Assembly: GCA_016234745.1 (NCBI GenBank)
Contig: JACRAR010000074.1
Coordinates: 496,001 to 560,000, forward strand
Direction: 5' to 3'
Source: Betaproteobacteria bacterium
Lineage (GTDB): Bacteria; Pseudomonadota; Gammaproteobacteria; Burkholderiales; Rhodocyclaceae
DNA: 64,000 nt
Shown: positions 1 through 9,189 of the stretch, one piece after another
Position numbering within the stretch: the first letter of the stretch is position 1
Layout of the letters: each line of letters begins with the position of its first letter
Notes under the pieces: model-generated
What the model saw: only the letters and a program-made list of their open reading frames with translations
What the model was told of the DNA's origin: nothing
Databases searched by the model: none
Translations under genes and position numbers: made by a program

Positions 1-1
1 G

Positions 2-454
2 CTGGACAAGAAAAAACAGGCGGTCAACCTGGATGAGTATCGCAAGCAACTTGCGGAGATCGATCGTTCCTTCGGTGCGCTGCTGAGGCAGTTGCCCAAC
101 AAGGCCGAGATGGAAGCGATGCTTGTCGATATCAACCAGGCGGGTGTTGGACGCGGCTTGCAGTTCGAATTGTTCAAGCCCGGCAGCGAGGTCCTCAAGG
201 ACTTTTATGCCGAATTGCCGATTACCATCAGGCTCATCGGCAGTTACCACGACCTCGGCGGGTTCACCGGCGATATCGCCAAGCTCTCGCGCATTGTCAC
301 GCTCAACGACATCGATATCGCAGTGGATAAGAGCGGTGCGTTGTCCCTGACGACTGTGGCCAAAACCTTCCGTTACCTGGATGAAGCTGAAGTCGCAAAG
401 CAGAAGAAAGCCGCTGCAGCCAAAGCGGCTCCGCCCAAGGCTGACAAGAAATGA
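2..454 (+). CDS. pilO: PilO, type IV pilus alignment subcomplex protein (5' end outside window)
   Basis: PilO pairs with PilN in the inner membrane and links the cytoplasmic PilM platform to PilP and the outer-membrane secretin PilQ. The window opens inside the gene: the reading frame is open from base 2, giving about 150 residues of a protein usually 200-220 long, so the cytoplasmic tail, membrane helix and start lie upstream. The visible part begins with a charged coiled-coil-like stretch (LDKKKQAVNLDEYRKQL), continues with the PilO core (LPNKAEMEAMLVDINQAG, then FELFKPG) and ends in an Ala/Lys-rich tail. The stop overlaps the pilP start by 4 bases (ATGA), which indicates translational coupling. 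The identification rests on the core motif and on pilP and pilQ directly downstream. Confidence 0.88.
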   Translation: MDKKKQAVNLDEYRKQLAEIDRSFGALLRQLPNKAEMEAMLVDINQAGVGRGLQFELFKPGSEVLKDFYAELPITIRLIGSYHDLGGFTGDIAKLSRIVTLNDIDIAVDKSGALSLTTVAKTFRYLDEAEVAKQKKAAAAKAAPPKADKK

Positions 455-984
455 GCAAGCTTGCCCTAATCATGGCGGTTCTGGCCAGCCTGGTGCTGAG
501 TGCGTGCAGCAGCGAGGAGCACCAGGACATCAAGCTGTGGATGAACGAAGTCACCAAGGATATGCGCGGTCGGGTGCCGCCCTTGCCAGAGATCAAGCCG
601 TTCCCCATTGTGTCCTACGAAGCGGGCGAACTCATGGATCCTTTCAATTCTGCCAAGATCGAGCCGGACAAAAAGCCGGAAAGCAGCGGTGGCGGCGCCA
701 AGCCCGACCTCAATCGCTTCAGGGAACCTCTCGAATCCTATCCCCTGGATTCGCTCAAGATGATCGGTCTGATCCAGAAAGGCCGCATGATCAATGCCAT
801 CATCATGGCCGACAAGAAGGTGTATACGGTCAAGATCGGCAATTACATGGGCCAGAACTTCGGCATCATTACCGAGATCACCCAATCCGAAATAAAACTC
901 AGGGAACAGGTACAAGACGCCAGCGGCGACTGGGTGGAACGCGCCAGCAGCTTGCAGTTGCAGGAACAGGAGGCACAAAAATGA
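451..984 (+). CDS. pilP: PilP, type IV pilus inner-membrane lipoprotein
   Basis: PilP is a periplasmic lipoprotein that bridges the PilN/PilO complex to the N0 region of the secretin PilQ during pilus assembly. The 177-aa product has a lipoprotein signal peptide with lipobox LVLSAC (Cys19). A low-complexity linker follows (about residues 30-85, rich in Pro, Lys and Gly). The C-terminal beta domain contains DSLKMIGLIQKG and a typical closing region (IKLREQVQDASGDW). Length and layout match the family. The start overlaps the pilO stop and the stop overlaps the pilQ start (ATGA at 981-984), so all three genes are translationally coupled. Confidence 0.93.
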   Translation: MSKLALIMAVLASLVLSACSSEEHQDIKLWMNEVTKDMRGRVPPLPEIKPFPIVSYEAGELMDPFNSAKIEPDKKPESSGGGAKPDLNRFREPLESYPLDSLKMIGLIQKGRMINAIIMADKKVYTVKIGNYMGQNFGIITEITQSEIKLREQVQDASGDWVERASSLQLQEQEAQK

Positions 985-3299
985 ATCCCTTATCGAATGT
1001 CGCGAATGTCACGCGCCAACTGCTTTCCATCCTGGCGTTTTGCTGGGTGGCCGCTCTCGCGTCGGCACAGCAGGGCACGCCGGCCGCAGAAGCAGCCGCG
1101 CAGAATGCGATCGAGTCGCTGCAAGTCAGCCAACAGGGCGGCGGCACCGTCGTCAAGCTGACGCTCAAGCAGGCACTGACCGGCCAGCCCGCCAGCTTCA
1201 GCATTTCCAATCCGGCGCGGTTGGTGTTCGACTTTGCCGCGACTGCGAATAATCTGGGACGCAATGCGCAACAGGTGAACGAGGGTGAGCTGCGCAGTAT
1301 CAATATCGTCCAGGTTGCCGACCGGACCCGGCTGGTGCTGAATTTGCGCCAGATGACTGCCTATCAGACGCGTCTCGAAGGCAATGCCATGATCATCAAT
1401 TTCGCGCCGCCCGAGACCGTTGGGAGCAAAACCGCACCGCCGGTGGTGGCCAGCTTTGAGGCAACCAAGCCGCAGGATAGTGCGCAAAGCCTGCGCGACA
1501 TCAATTTCCGCCGTGGCAAGAATGGCGAAGCACGGATTACGGTCGAGCTCTCCGACCCGAATGTCGGCATCGATATCCGCAAACTGGATGGCAATCTGGT
1601 GGTCGATTTCAAGAAGACCAATTTGCCGGCCAACTTGAACCGTCGCCTCGATGTCACAGACTTTGCCACGCCGGTAACCACGATCACCACTCAAACTCAG
1701 GGCGACAGCGTGCGCATGGCCATCGCGCCGCGCGGCTTGTGGGACCATAGCGCCTACCAGAGCGAAAACCAGTTCGTCATCGAAGTCAGCCCGATAGCGG
1801 CGGAGCCCAACAAGCTGGTGCAGGGTTCGGGCGCGGGAGCCCAGGGCGAGAAACTTTCGCTCAACTTCCAGAACATCGACGTGCGTGCGGTATTGCAAGT
1901 GATCGCCGATTTCACCAACTTCAACATCATCACCAGCGATACGGTGAGCGGCAATGTGACGCTGCGCTTGAAGGATGTACCGTGGGATCAGGCGCTGGAA
2001 ATCATTCTGCAGGCCAAGGGTCTGGGCATGCAAAAGACCGGCAATGTGATCTGGATTGCCACTGTCGAGGAGATCATCAAACGCAACGAGGAAGTCACCA
2101 AGGCGCGCAAAGCCGCAAGCATGTCAGAAGCCATCGAGATGCGGGCTTTCCAGATCAATTACCACAAGGCGGATGAAGTGGTGAAGTTCATCACCGGCGA
2201 AAAGACCGGTGCTTCCCCCGCTCAGCCATCCATTCCGGGTGCCGCGCCAGCAGCAAGTGCGGCCCCGGCAGGCGGAGCTACCGCGCAGGGAGGCGGCGAA
2301 AGAATGAGCAATTTGTCTTCTTCCGGAACACTCTCGGTCGATTTGCGCAGCAACCTGATCATCGTCAATGACTACCCGACCTACCTCGAACGCATCCGGC
2401 AACTGATCGCCCAGATCGACAAGCCGGTCCGGCAGGTTCTGATCGAGGCGCGCATCGTCAGCGCCTCGGATGATTTCGGCCGTTCGATCGGTGTGCGCCT
2501 CGGCTACAACGACTTGCGTTCGACGGTCCCCGGAGCGGGCATTGGTACGCGCATTGCGGGTACCAACACCTATGCCACAGTCGGAGGCAGCTACTCTGCG
2601 GTATCTTCGCTGACCGGACAAAATGTCGGCGGCGGCACTTCAACACCATTTGCGACCAGCGGCAGCACAGGCAGCACGGGCACCTTGGCTCCGCCGGCAT
2701 CGACCCCGATGGTCAATGTTCCGGCCACAGGAAATGTGACGGGGCAAATGGTGGTGAGTCTTTTCAATAGCAGCCTGACGCAATTCATCAACCTGGAAAT
2801 CACGGCAGCGGAAAACGACACCCGCGTCAAGAGCATTGCCAGTCCGCGCGTAATCACGGAAAACGGCAAGGCGGCGCTGATTTCCCAGGGCGTCCAGATT
2901 CCCTATCAAACGGATAGCGGCATATCGGGCAAAACCACCTCGTTCAAGCCGGCGGTCCTGAAGCTCTCGGTGACGCCGCAAATCACGCCGAACGGCACGG
3001 TTACCCTGGATGTGGATGTCTCGCAGGATACCAAGGGCGAGGACACCACGGCCGGGCCGGTGATCAACTCGAAACAGATCACGACGCGGGTGTCCGTGGA
3101 GAATGGCGGCACGGTGGTGCTCGGTGGCATTTACACCCAGGACGATTCGAAAGGAACCGACAAGGTGCCGGTGCTGGGGGATATCCCTGTCTTGGGCAAC
3201 TTGTTCAAGAACAGCACGCGTACTCAATCGAAAAAGGAATTGCTGGTGTTCATCACGCCGAAGATCATCAACGAACAGATTCAGGTTGGGGTCCGCTGA
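981..3299 (+). CDS. pilQ: PilQ, type IV pilus secretin
   Basis: PilQ forms the outer-membrane multimeric pore through which the type IV pilus passes. The frame is open from 381, but the ATG at 981 overlaps the pilP stop and is followed by a signal peptide (LLSILAFCWVAALASAQ), giving 772 aa. In order it has two AMIN peptidoglycan-binding domains (about residues 45-150 and 170-270), a secretin/TonB short N-terminal domain (about 290-340, LNFQNIDVRAVLQVIADFT), an N1-like domain and the C-terminal secretin domain (about 490-770). The latter carries the hallmark VPVLGDIPVLGNLF near the end. Two low-complexity inserts stand out: a Pro/Ala/Gly run at about residues 410-450 and a Ser/Thr/Gly run at about 525-590. 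The Ig-like lipoprotein gene starts 33 bases after the stop. Confidence 0.95.
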   Translation: MNPLSNVANVTRQLLSILAFCWVAALASAQQGTPAAEAAAQNAIESLQVSQQGGGTVVKLTLKQALTGQPASFSISNPARLVFDFAATANNLGRNAQQVNEGELRSINIVQVADRTRLVLNLRQMTAYQTRLEGNAMIINFAPPETVGSKTAPPVVASFEATKPQDSAQSLRDINFRRGKNGEARITVELSDPNVGIDIRKLDGNLVVDFKKTNLPANLNRRLDVTDFATPVTTITTQTQGDSVRMAIAPRGLWDHSAYQSENQFVIEVSPIAAEPNKLVQGSGAGAQGEKLSLNFQNIDVRAVLQVIADFTNFNIITSDTVSGNVTLRLKDVPWDQALEIILQAKGLGMQKTGNVIWIATVEEIIKRNEEVTKARKAASMSEAIEMRAFQINYHKADEVVKFITGEKTGASPAQPSIPGAAPAASAAPAGGATAQGGGERMSNLSSSGTLSVDLRSNLIIVNDYPTYLERIRQLIAQIDKPVRQVLIEARIVSASDDFGRSIGVRLGYNDLRSTVPGAGIGTRIAGTNTYATVGGSYSAVSSLTGQNVGGGTSTPFATSGSTGSTGTLAPPASTPMVNVPATGNVTGQMVVSLFNSSLTQFINLEITAAENDTRVKSIASPRVITENGKAALISQGVQIPYQTDSGISGKTTSFKPAVLKLSVTPQITPNGTVTLDVDVSQDTKGEDTTAGPVINSKQITTRVSVENGGTVVLGGIYTQDDSKGTDKVPVLGDIPVLGNLFKNSTRTQSKKELLVFITPKIINEQIQVGVR

Positions 3300-3331
3300 G
3301 ACCATCCTAAATTTTTTTGCCGGGAACGATC

Positions 3332-6181
3332 ATGTCGAAAAGCGCTAAATTTTTCTTCGCATTAGCATCACTGTTGAGCCTGCTGGGCTTGTCCGGCTGC
3401 GGTGGCGGGGGCGGCGGCGCCCAGGGGTCGACGTCCGCGACGACGGCTTCCGCGAAACCCGGCGTGACAGTCGTATTGACCGATGCGGCGACAGGCGCGG
3501 CGACCACCACCTTGCCGCCCAGTGGAACCGTGGTGGCAACCGCCACCGTGAAAGACAGCGGGGGCAATGCGGTTGCCGGAACGATTGTCACTTTCTCTGA
3601 TTCCTCAGGGTTTGCGGCTTTTTCGCCACCCAGCGGCAAAGTGCTGACGGATTCAAGCGGCGTGGCGCGCATCAATCTAGGCCCGGTGCTTGGTACCACC
3701 GGCGGCGCCACCAATGTATTGGCTACGGTAACCCTCGGTTCGGGAACCAATGCGACAGTGGTAACCAGCACCGGGGCACCGCTTACCGTCGTTGCGGCGG
3801 CGGCATCGATTTCCCTGTCGATCACGAATAGCGCCGGTGCAGCCACGACCACCTTGACTTCGTCCAGCCCTCTGACAGTCAAGGCGACCCTCAGGGATGC
3901 CAATGGCGACCTGGTCAAGAATGCCCTGGTGACTTTTTCCATGGGCTCGGCTTTGGCGGCCTATTCACCCAGTTCGGGTACCGCCAGCACCGGCGATGGT
4001 GCGGGTGGATCAACTATAGGAGAAGCCAGCATCGGCTTGAGCCCCGTTGCTGGAACCCCGGGCGGAGCAACCAATGTATTCGCAACCGCCAAGGTCAATG
4101 GAGTGGAGGTGACTTCCGCTTCGATCGTCATTAATGTCGTCGGCGCGAACGGCAGTTCCTCGGGAACGCCCACTCTGAGCCTGCAGCTTTCGGCTAACTC
4201 GATCACCTTTGGCACGCCGGTGGACGTGACAGCCATCGTCAAGAACGGCAGCGGCGCTCCGCAACCCAACGTGGTTGTCAATTTTTCATCCAACAAGGAT
4301 CTGGTCACCATGACCCCTGCCCTGGGCAGCGCCATGACCGATGCCAGCGGCATTGCCAGGATTCAGTTGTCTGCGGCGAGCCTGACGGCGGCAGGAGCGG
4401 ACTATTTGACGGCGACCGCCAATTCATTCCCGAGCGCTTCCCTCGCCTATAGCGTCGGCGCACCCAGCGTTACGCTTGCCCCGCTGGTTTTGGGGACGAC
4501 CAATCTTTCCGCTTCCGGCACGACCAGCGTCAGTGTCGATGTCAGCATCAACGGCGCCGCACCGAAAGTTCCCGTGACGGTGAGCTTCTCCTCCCAATGC
4601 GCCACCTCGGGCAAGGCCAGTATCACCGCGTCGGTAGTCACCCAGTCGAGCGGAAGCAAGGCAACCGCCACGGCGACCTATACCGACAATGGCTGCGGCG
4701 GTTCCTTGTCCACGCCTACTCCGGATGAAATCACCGCAACCGTTGCCGGTCAGTCGGTCAAAGGCACCCTCAATGTGGCAGGGGCCCAGGCCGCCAACAT
4801 CCAGTTTGTTTCGTTGAATCCCGCCACCGGCATCCTGGTGCTGAAAGGGACGGGCGGAGTGAATTATTCCGAAGTGGGCAACGTCAAGTTCCAGGTGGTC
4901 AACAACAGCGGCAAGCCGGTGGCCAACCAGAGCGTCGATTTCTCCCTCACCACCTATGTCGGGGGCATACAAATCGACGGCGTCGGCTCGCCGCCGCTGG
5001 GCACTCCGCCGACGGCACCGCCTTGCGGAATCTCGACGAGCGCGCTGACCAAGATTACCGATGGGGAGGGCTTTGTCAGCGTCAATGTCCAATCGGGCAG
5101 CGTGCCGACCCCGGTGTGGGTCAAGGCGACCACCTGCACTCCCAGCGGCAACGCGGTGTCTTCACAGTCGAACAAGATGGTGATCAGCACCGGCGTGCCG
5201 GCGCAGGACTTCTTCTCCCTGTCGGCGGCCTATTACAACATCGAGGGTTGGGCCATCGACGCCGAACCGAGCTGGATCAACATCCTCGCCTCCGACCGAT
5301 TGGGCAATCCGGTGCCGGATGGCACGGCGATCAATTTCATTTCCGAAGGCGCCCAGATTACCCCGTCCACCTGCGCTACGAGCAACGGCGCCTGCAAGGT
5401 CAAGTTGCTGAGTGCCGAGGCCAGGCCGACCGATGGCCGTGTCACGGTCACCGCGTATGCGTTGGGCGAGGAAAGCTTTATCGACAGCAACAACAATAAC
5501 GTTTGGGATACGGGCGAACCGTACGACGATCTCGGCAACGTATTCATCGACAAGAATGAAGACAGGACCTACCAGACAGGAGAGCAACAGGTAGTCTTCA
5601 AATCGGCCAACCAATTCGGTTGCAGCATCGGAAGCCTGACGACCACACCGGCTCAGACCACCACACTTTCCGGTGCCGCCCCACCCAAGCTGGCCGATGC
5701 ACCATGGGCAGACAGTACTTGCGACGGCACCTGGGGACAGGCGCATGTGCGGCGCAGCCGGGTGATTGTGTTGTCCGACTCGTCCTTGAGTCTGGTAACG
5801 GACTTGAGCGGCAATGCGGTGGACTGGTCCATGGGCACCAGTTGCTCGAAATCATTCGATGTCCAGATCATGGACAAGAACAGGAACCCCCTGCCGTTCG
5901 GCACCCGGCTTTACGTGGGAGGCAACACCAACACCATCACCTACGTGTCGGGAGGCACGACGGGTACATTCCCGACGCTGACCATTTCTCCGCTGACCGT
6001 GCCCAATACCAATCGGGCCAACGGCAGCACGCATACCATCACCATCACGGGATCATGTGCGGCCGCAACCTGGGCCGGATATTTCGACCTGCAGGCGGTA
6101 TCCGGCCCTAATCCGGATTCGGTGCGTTATGGCACGCCGGGCAGCAATACTTATTCGACCATCATGATCCAGGTAAATTGA
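3332..6181 (+). CDS. Large lipoprotein with bacterial Ig-like (Big-1 type) domains, paralogue A
   Basis: Predicted surface or outer-membrane lipoprotein of 949 aa with unknown ligand. I chose the ATG at 3332 over a TTG at 3317 because it places a lipoprotein signal next to the N-terminus with lipobox LGLSGC (Cys23), followed by a poly-Gly spacer. At least three Ig-like modules follow (about residues 40-380), each with the Big-1 pattern: VTVVLTDAATG, a VxATVKD strand, VTFS, a TDxSGVARI turn. The C-terminal half is a separate conserved block (SDRLGNPVPDGTAINF, AYALGEESF, then acidic Asn/Asp loops such as DSNNNNVWDTGE, and CDGTWGQAHVRRSR). That block is shared with the product of 11530-14601. 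The gene follows pilQ by 33 bases with no visible terminator, so co-transcription with the pilus operon is likely. Function is not known; adhesion is an inference from the domain type. Confidence 0.8.
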   Translation: MSKSAKFFFALASLLSLLGLSGCGGGGGGAQGSTSATTASAKPGVTVVLTDAATGAATTTLPPSGTVVATATVKDSGGNAVAGTIVTFSDSSGFAAFSPPSGKVLTDSSGVARINLGPVLGTTGGATNVLATVTLGSGTNATVVTSTGAPLTVVAAAASISLSITNSAGAATTTLTSSSPLTVKATLRDANGDLVKNALVTFSMGSALAAYSPSSGTASTGDGAGGSTIGEASIGLSPVAGTPGGATNVFATAKVNGVEVTSASIVINVVGANGSSSGTPTLSLQLSANSITFGTPVDVTAIVKNGSGAPQPNVVVNFSSNKDLVTMTPALGSAMTDASGIARIQLSAASLTAAGADYLTATANSFPSASLAYSVGAPSVTLAPLVLGTTNLSASGTTSVSVDVSINGAAPKVPVTVSFSSQCATSGKASITASVVTQSSGSKATATATYTDNGCGGSLSTPTPDEITATVAGQSVKGTLNVAGAQAANIQFVSLNPATGILVLKGTGGVNYSEVGNVKFQVVNNSGKPVANQSVDFSLTTYVGGIQIDGVGSPPLGTPPTAPPCGISTSALTKITDGEGFVSVNVQSGSVPTPVWVKATTCTPSGNAVSSQSNKMVISTGVPAQDFFSLSAAYYNIEGWAIDAEPSWINILASDRLGNPVPDGTAINFISEGAQITPSTCATSNGACKVKLLSAEARPTDGRVTVTAYALGEESFIDSNNNNVWDTGEPYDDLGNVFIDKNEDRTYQTGEQQVVFKSANQFGCSIGSLTTTPAQTTTLSGAAPPKLADAPWADSTCDGTWGQAHVRRSRVIVLSDSSLSLVTDLSGNAVDWSMGTSCSKSFDVQIMDKNRNPLPFGTRLYVGGNTNTITYVSGGTTGTFPTLTISPLTVPNTNRANGSTHTITITGSCAAATWAGYFDLQAVSGPNPDSVRYGTPGSNTYSTIMIQVN

Positions 6182-6239
6182 TGCCGCTTGTGGTCGAAGA
6201 CCGGTATTACCTGGTGCGCGAAAAGGTCATGCTTGAATC

Positions 6240-8582
6240 ATGTGGCTACTGCCGATGCGCGCGACCTTGCTGACGGCTAGATTCCAGGCGTTTCTTTCCG
6301 CAGCGTGGCTGATTGCGGTTCTGGGGTTGCAGGGGTGCACCGCCGGAGGTGGAGATGCCGGCAGCACAACGTCGACAACTACTGTCAGCTCTACCACCAC
6401 TACAACCATCGTCGGACCGCCCGCAACTGTCATCCTGGCTTCATCGGCGGCTTCAATCAAGGCGGATGGATCGAATACCACGACCGTAACGGCAACCGTG
6501 GTTGACGCCAAGAATTTGGCGGTTGCCGGGGTCACTGTCGCTTTCAGCGTCAAATCCGGGTCTGGCCATTTCACTACCGCAAGCTCTGGGACAACGACCA
6601 GCAGTGGAATTGTCACCATAGCCTATTCTGCTTTATCCCCCTCGGGTATCGCCAATCAAACCGACCACACCGACGTCATCCAGGCGGAAGTGTCCGGCAC
6701 GAGCGTCACTGCAGATCTGGTCATACAGGTGGCACCCACGTTACCCGCGGCGGCGTCTTCCTTGTCGCTTCTGCTAGGCGCTTCGGCCCCCTCGATAAGG
6801 ACAGACGGCTCGAATTCGACCACGATCACCGCAACTGTCATTGATTCCCTGCGGGTGCCGGTTGCCGGACAGCAGATCAGCTTCACCGCCCCCACCGGCC
6901 TTCTGGGGGTCAGTTCCGGCAGTTCCGGTTCTGGCGGCGCAGTGACGATTCCCTTCTCCGCGCTTGCCGCAACAGGCCAGGCCGACAGAACCAATCGTAC
7001 AGAGACAATTACGGCAAACATCGTTGGCACATCGATCACCGCGCAGATTCCGATCCAGATTTCCGGGTCAACGCTGGCACTTGCGGCATCGAAGAACACG
7101 GCACAGACCGGAGAGTCCGTGACATTGACGGCCACGGCAACCGACGCTGCGGGCGCTGGCGTAAATGTCCAGTCGATCCGGTTTTCCATCGACAGCAAGA
7201 GCACAGGTGCCGCATCGTTGGGTGCGACAGCAGCAGTCACGGGTTCAAACGGCAATACTTCGCCTGTTGCGCTGAATATCACTGCGCCGGGCAACCTGAT
7301 CATCAATGCCGATTGGCTCAATGCAGCCGGCAGCTCAACGTTCACCGCAAGCACCAGCATAGTGGCGACTGCGGCCGGTGTTTCTTTTGCGGTCACGGCA
7401 CCAACCACCAACCCGACTTCCTTGTCCCTTTCGGCATCTCAGGCGATTTCCGTGAGCGTACCTTCCTCCATCGCCGGCACGGCTGTAGCGAATGTGCGCT
7501 TTGCCACGACCCTTGGCACCTGGTCGAATGCGGCAAAATCCATAACGCTGACACCGGCCGCAAATGCGGTCGCGGACACCCTGAAAGCGGGAACCAATTC
7601 GGGCAACGCCAATATCCAGATCGATGCACTTGATAGTTCGGGGAATGTGCTGGCCACGCTCAACCGGGTGTTCGCTTTTTCCGCTGCGACCGGAACCAAA
7701 ATCAGCTTGCAACCCAGCGTGTCCACGATCATCCCGAGCGGCGGCGGGACAACCAGCAGCGCGACCCTGACCGCGACGGTCCGCGATGCAGCGAACAACA
7801 CCGTGGGCAATGTGCCCGTGCTGTTTGAGATACTCAATTCGACCGGCAGCGGCGAACAGATCAGTCCGGTGATCGCCTACACAAACAGTAGCGGCCAGGC
7901 GGTGGCGAACTTCACTGCCGGATCGCAATCGACGGTAGGCGGCCTGAAAGTCAAGGCGAGCGTACTGGGAAGCGCGGCAAACTGCGACAACTCGGTTACG
8001 CCGGCGATTGCCGGTATTTGCGACGTCAAGTCCATGTTCGTGAATTCCACAGGCGTTTCGGTTTCGCTTGGGCAGGGAAGTGTACTGAGTTCAGTAAATA
8101 ACGACACGAATTACCAACTGCCGATGTCGGTATTGGTTGTTGATAATGCGGGAGCGTCGGTTACCAATGTCATAGTAACCCTGTCAGCTTTCCCGACGCA
8201 GTACTATAAAGGGACGCGAAACGCGAGTACCTGCAGTCCAAGTTATGCGAGCGGTTACCCGAAACTCAACGAGGATACCAATGAGAATGACAATCTGGAG
8301 TCAGGTGAGGACGCAAATGGCGACGGCATGATCACCCCGCCCCATGCCGCAGCAGGCAGTTTGCCTTCCACAGTGACAACAGATGCGAACGGTGTCGCCA
8401 CTTTCAGCCTGACCTACCAGAAGCAATATGCGTCCTGGGTACAGACCCGAATCCGGGCGAAGGTGGTCATTTCGACCGGTACTTCGGAATCGATCAATGA
8501 ATTGAAATTCATACTTCCCTATTCTCTCAGCGATGCCGATTCGACTGGTTGTCATTTGTCCAATTCTCCTGGTGGATGGTAG
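6240..8582 (+). CDS. Ig-like domain lipoprotein, paralogue B (divergent)
   Basis: Second Ig-like domain lipoprotein, 780 aa. The signal peptide ends in lipobox VLGLQGC. Either ATG 6240 or ATG 6255 would serve as start, and neither has a convincing Shine-Dalgarno. A Thr/Ser-rich linker (about residues 40-60) precedes two tandem modules that share SIKADGSNTTTVTATVVDA and SIRTDGSNSTTITATVIDS. More divergent Ig-like modules and a C-terminal acidic segment follow (DTNENDNLESGEDANGDG, about residues 680-700) that resembles Ca-binding loops. It lacks the SDRLGNPVPDG block of the other two paralogues, so it is a more distant member. The preceding gene stops 58 bases upstream and a terminator follows at 8603-8627. 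The function is unknown; it probably has a surface role. Confidence 0.75.
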   Translation: MWLLPMRATLLTARFQAFLSAAWLIAVLGLQGCTAGGGDAGSTTSTTTVSSTTTTTIVGPPATVILASSAASIKADGSNTTTVTATVVDAKNLAVAGVTVAFSVKSGSGHFTTASSGTTTSSGIVTIAYSALSPSGIANQTDHTDVIQAEVSGTSVTADLVIQVAPTLPAAASSLSLLLGASAPSIRTDGSNSTTITATVIDSLRVPVAGQQISFTAPTGLLGVSSGSSGSGGAVTIPFSALAATGQADRTNRTETITANIVGTSITAQIPIQISGSTLALAASKNTAQTGESVTLTATATDAAGAGVNVQSIRFSIDSKSTGAASLGATAAVTGSNGNTSPVALNITAPGNLIINADWLNAAGSSTFTASTSIVATAAGVSFAVTAPTTNPTSLSLSASQAISVSVPSSIAGTAVANVRFATTLGTWSNAAKSITLTPAANAVADTLKAGTNSGNANIQIDALDSSGNVLATLNRVFAFSAATGTKISLQPSVSTIIPSGGGTTSSATLTATVRDAANNTVGNVPVLFEILNSTGSGEQISPVIAYTNSSGQAVANFTAGSQSTVGGLKVKASVLGSAANCDNSVTPAIAGICDVKSMFVNSTGVSVSLGQGSVLSSVNNDTNYQLPMSVLVVDNAGASVTNVIVTLSAFPTQYYKGTRNASTCSPSYASGYPKLNEDTNENDNLESGEDANGDGMITPPHAAAGSLPSTVTTDANGVATFSLTYQKQYASWVQTRIRAKVVISTGTSESINELKFILPYSLSDADSTGCHLSNSPGGW

Positions 8583-8602
8583 TCCGAAGAAATAACACAG
8601 AG

Positions 8603-8627
8603 AAGCCGGCTGCCAAAGCCGGCTTTT
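8603..8627 (+). terminator. Rho-independent terminator after the Ig-like lipoprotein genes
   Basis: A perfect 8-bp stem (AAGCCGGC at 8603-8610 with GCCGGCTT at 8618-8625) and a 7-nt loop run into four T residues. It sits 20 bases after the stop at 8582 and separates the pil/lipoprotein transcript from aroK. Confidence 0.7.
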
Positions 8628-8649
8628 CGTTGAGTGCCCCCACTATTGC

Positions 8650-8655
8650 TACAAT
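8650..8655 (+). promoter_or_regulatory. -10 box (TACAAT) of aroK, placing the start of transcription at or near the ATG
   Basis: TACAAT matches the sigma-70 -10 consensus at five of six positions. It ends 6 bases before the aroK ATG at 8662. No good -35 is seen at 16-18 bp; TTGAGT at 8630-8635 is only 14 bp away. There is no Shine-Dalgarno between the box and the ATG, so a leaderless mRNA is suggested. Confidence 0.4.
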
Positions 8656-8661
8656 CGCGCC

Positions 8662-9189
8662 ATGCCTGCCAAGGACAATATCTACCTCGTCGGCCTGATG
8701 GGCGCCGGCAAGACGACCGTGGGTCGCCAGCTCGCCAAGCGGCTTGGGTTGCGTTTTGTCGACTCCGATGAGGAAATCGAGACGCGCACCGGGGTGCGCA
8801 TCCCGACGATTTTTGAGATCGAGGGAGAGGCTGGGTTTCGCAAGCGCGAAGCGCAGGTCCTGGCGGCGCTGACACAGGAAGATGGCGTGGTGCTGGCAAC
8901 CGGAGGCGGCGTGGTGCTGGACCCCGGCAACCGTGCCAACCTGGCCGGCAATGGCACGGTCATCTACCTTTGCGCGCAGCCTCTACAACTCTGGGAACGT
9001 ACCCGCCACAGCCGCAACCGGCCCTTGCTGCAGGTGGCCGATCCGCTTGCACGGTTGCAGGAATTGTTTCTTCAGCGCGATCCGCTCTATCGGGAAATCG
9101 CCGACATCGTGGTCGAAAGCGATGGCGGCAGTTCGCATCAACTGGTGAAAAAACTCGAGCGCGAGGTCCGCAGCCGATGCGCCGCCTGA
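8662..9189 (+). CDS. aroK: Shikimate kinase
   Basis: Phosphorylates shikimate at the 3-hydroxyl with ATP, the fifth step of the chorismate pathway, in the cytoplasm. The 175-aa product has the Walker A loop [15 protein letters not shown] near residue 10, the shikimate-binding DSD motif (FVDSDEEIE, about residue 34), the ATGGGVVL glycine motif (about residue 77) and the lid arginines ([11 protein letters not shown], about residue 115). Length is typical of AroK. The aroB start lies inside its 3' end (13-base overlap), the classic aroK-aroB arrangement found downstream of pilQ in many proteobacteria. The start at 8662 leaves only a -10 box and no ribosome site upstream. Confidence 0.96.
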   Translation: MPAKDNIYLVGLMGAGKTTVGRQLAKRLGLRFVDSDEEIETRTGVRIPTIFEIEGEAGFRKREAQVLAALTQEDGVVLATGGGVVLDPGNRANLAGNGTVIYLCAQPLQLWERTRHSRNRPLLQVADPLARLQELFLQRDPLYREIADIVVESDGGSSHQLVKKLEREVRSRCAA

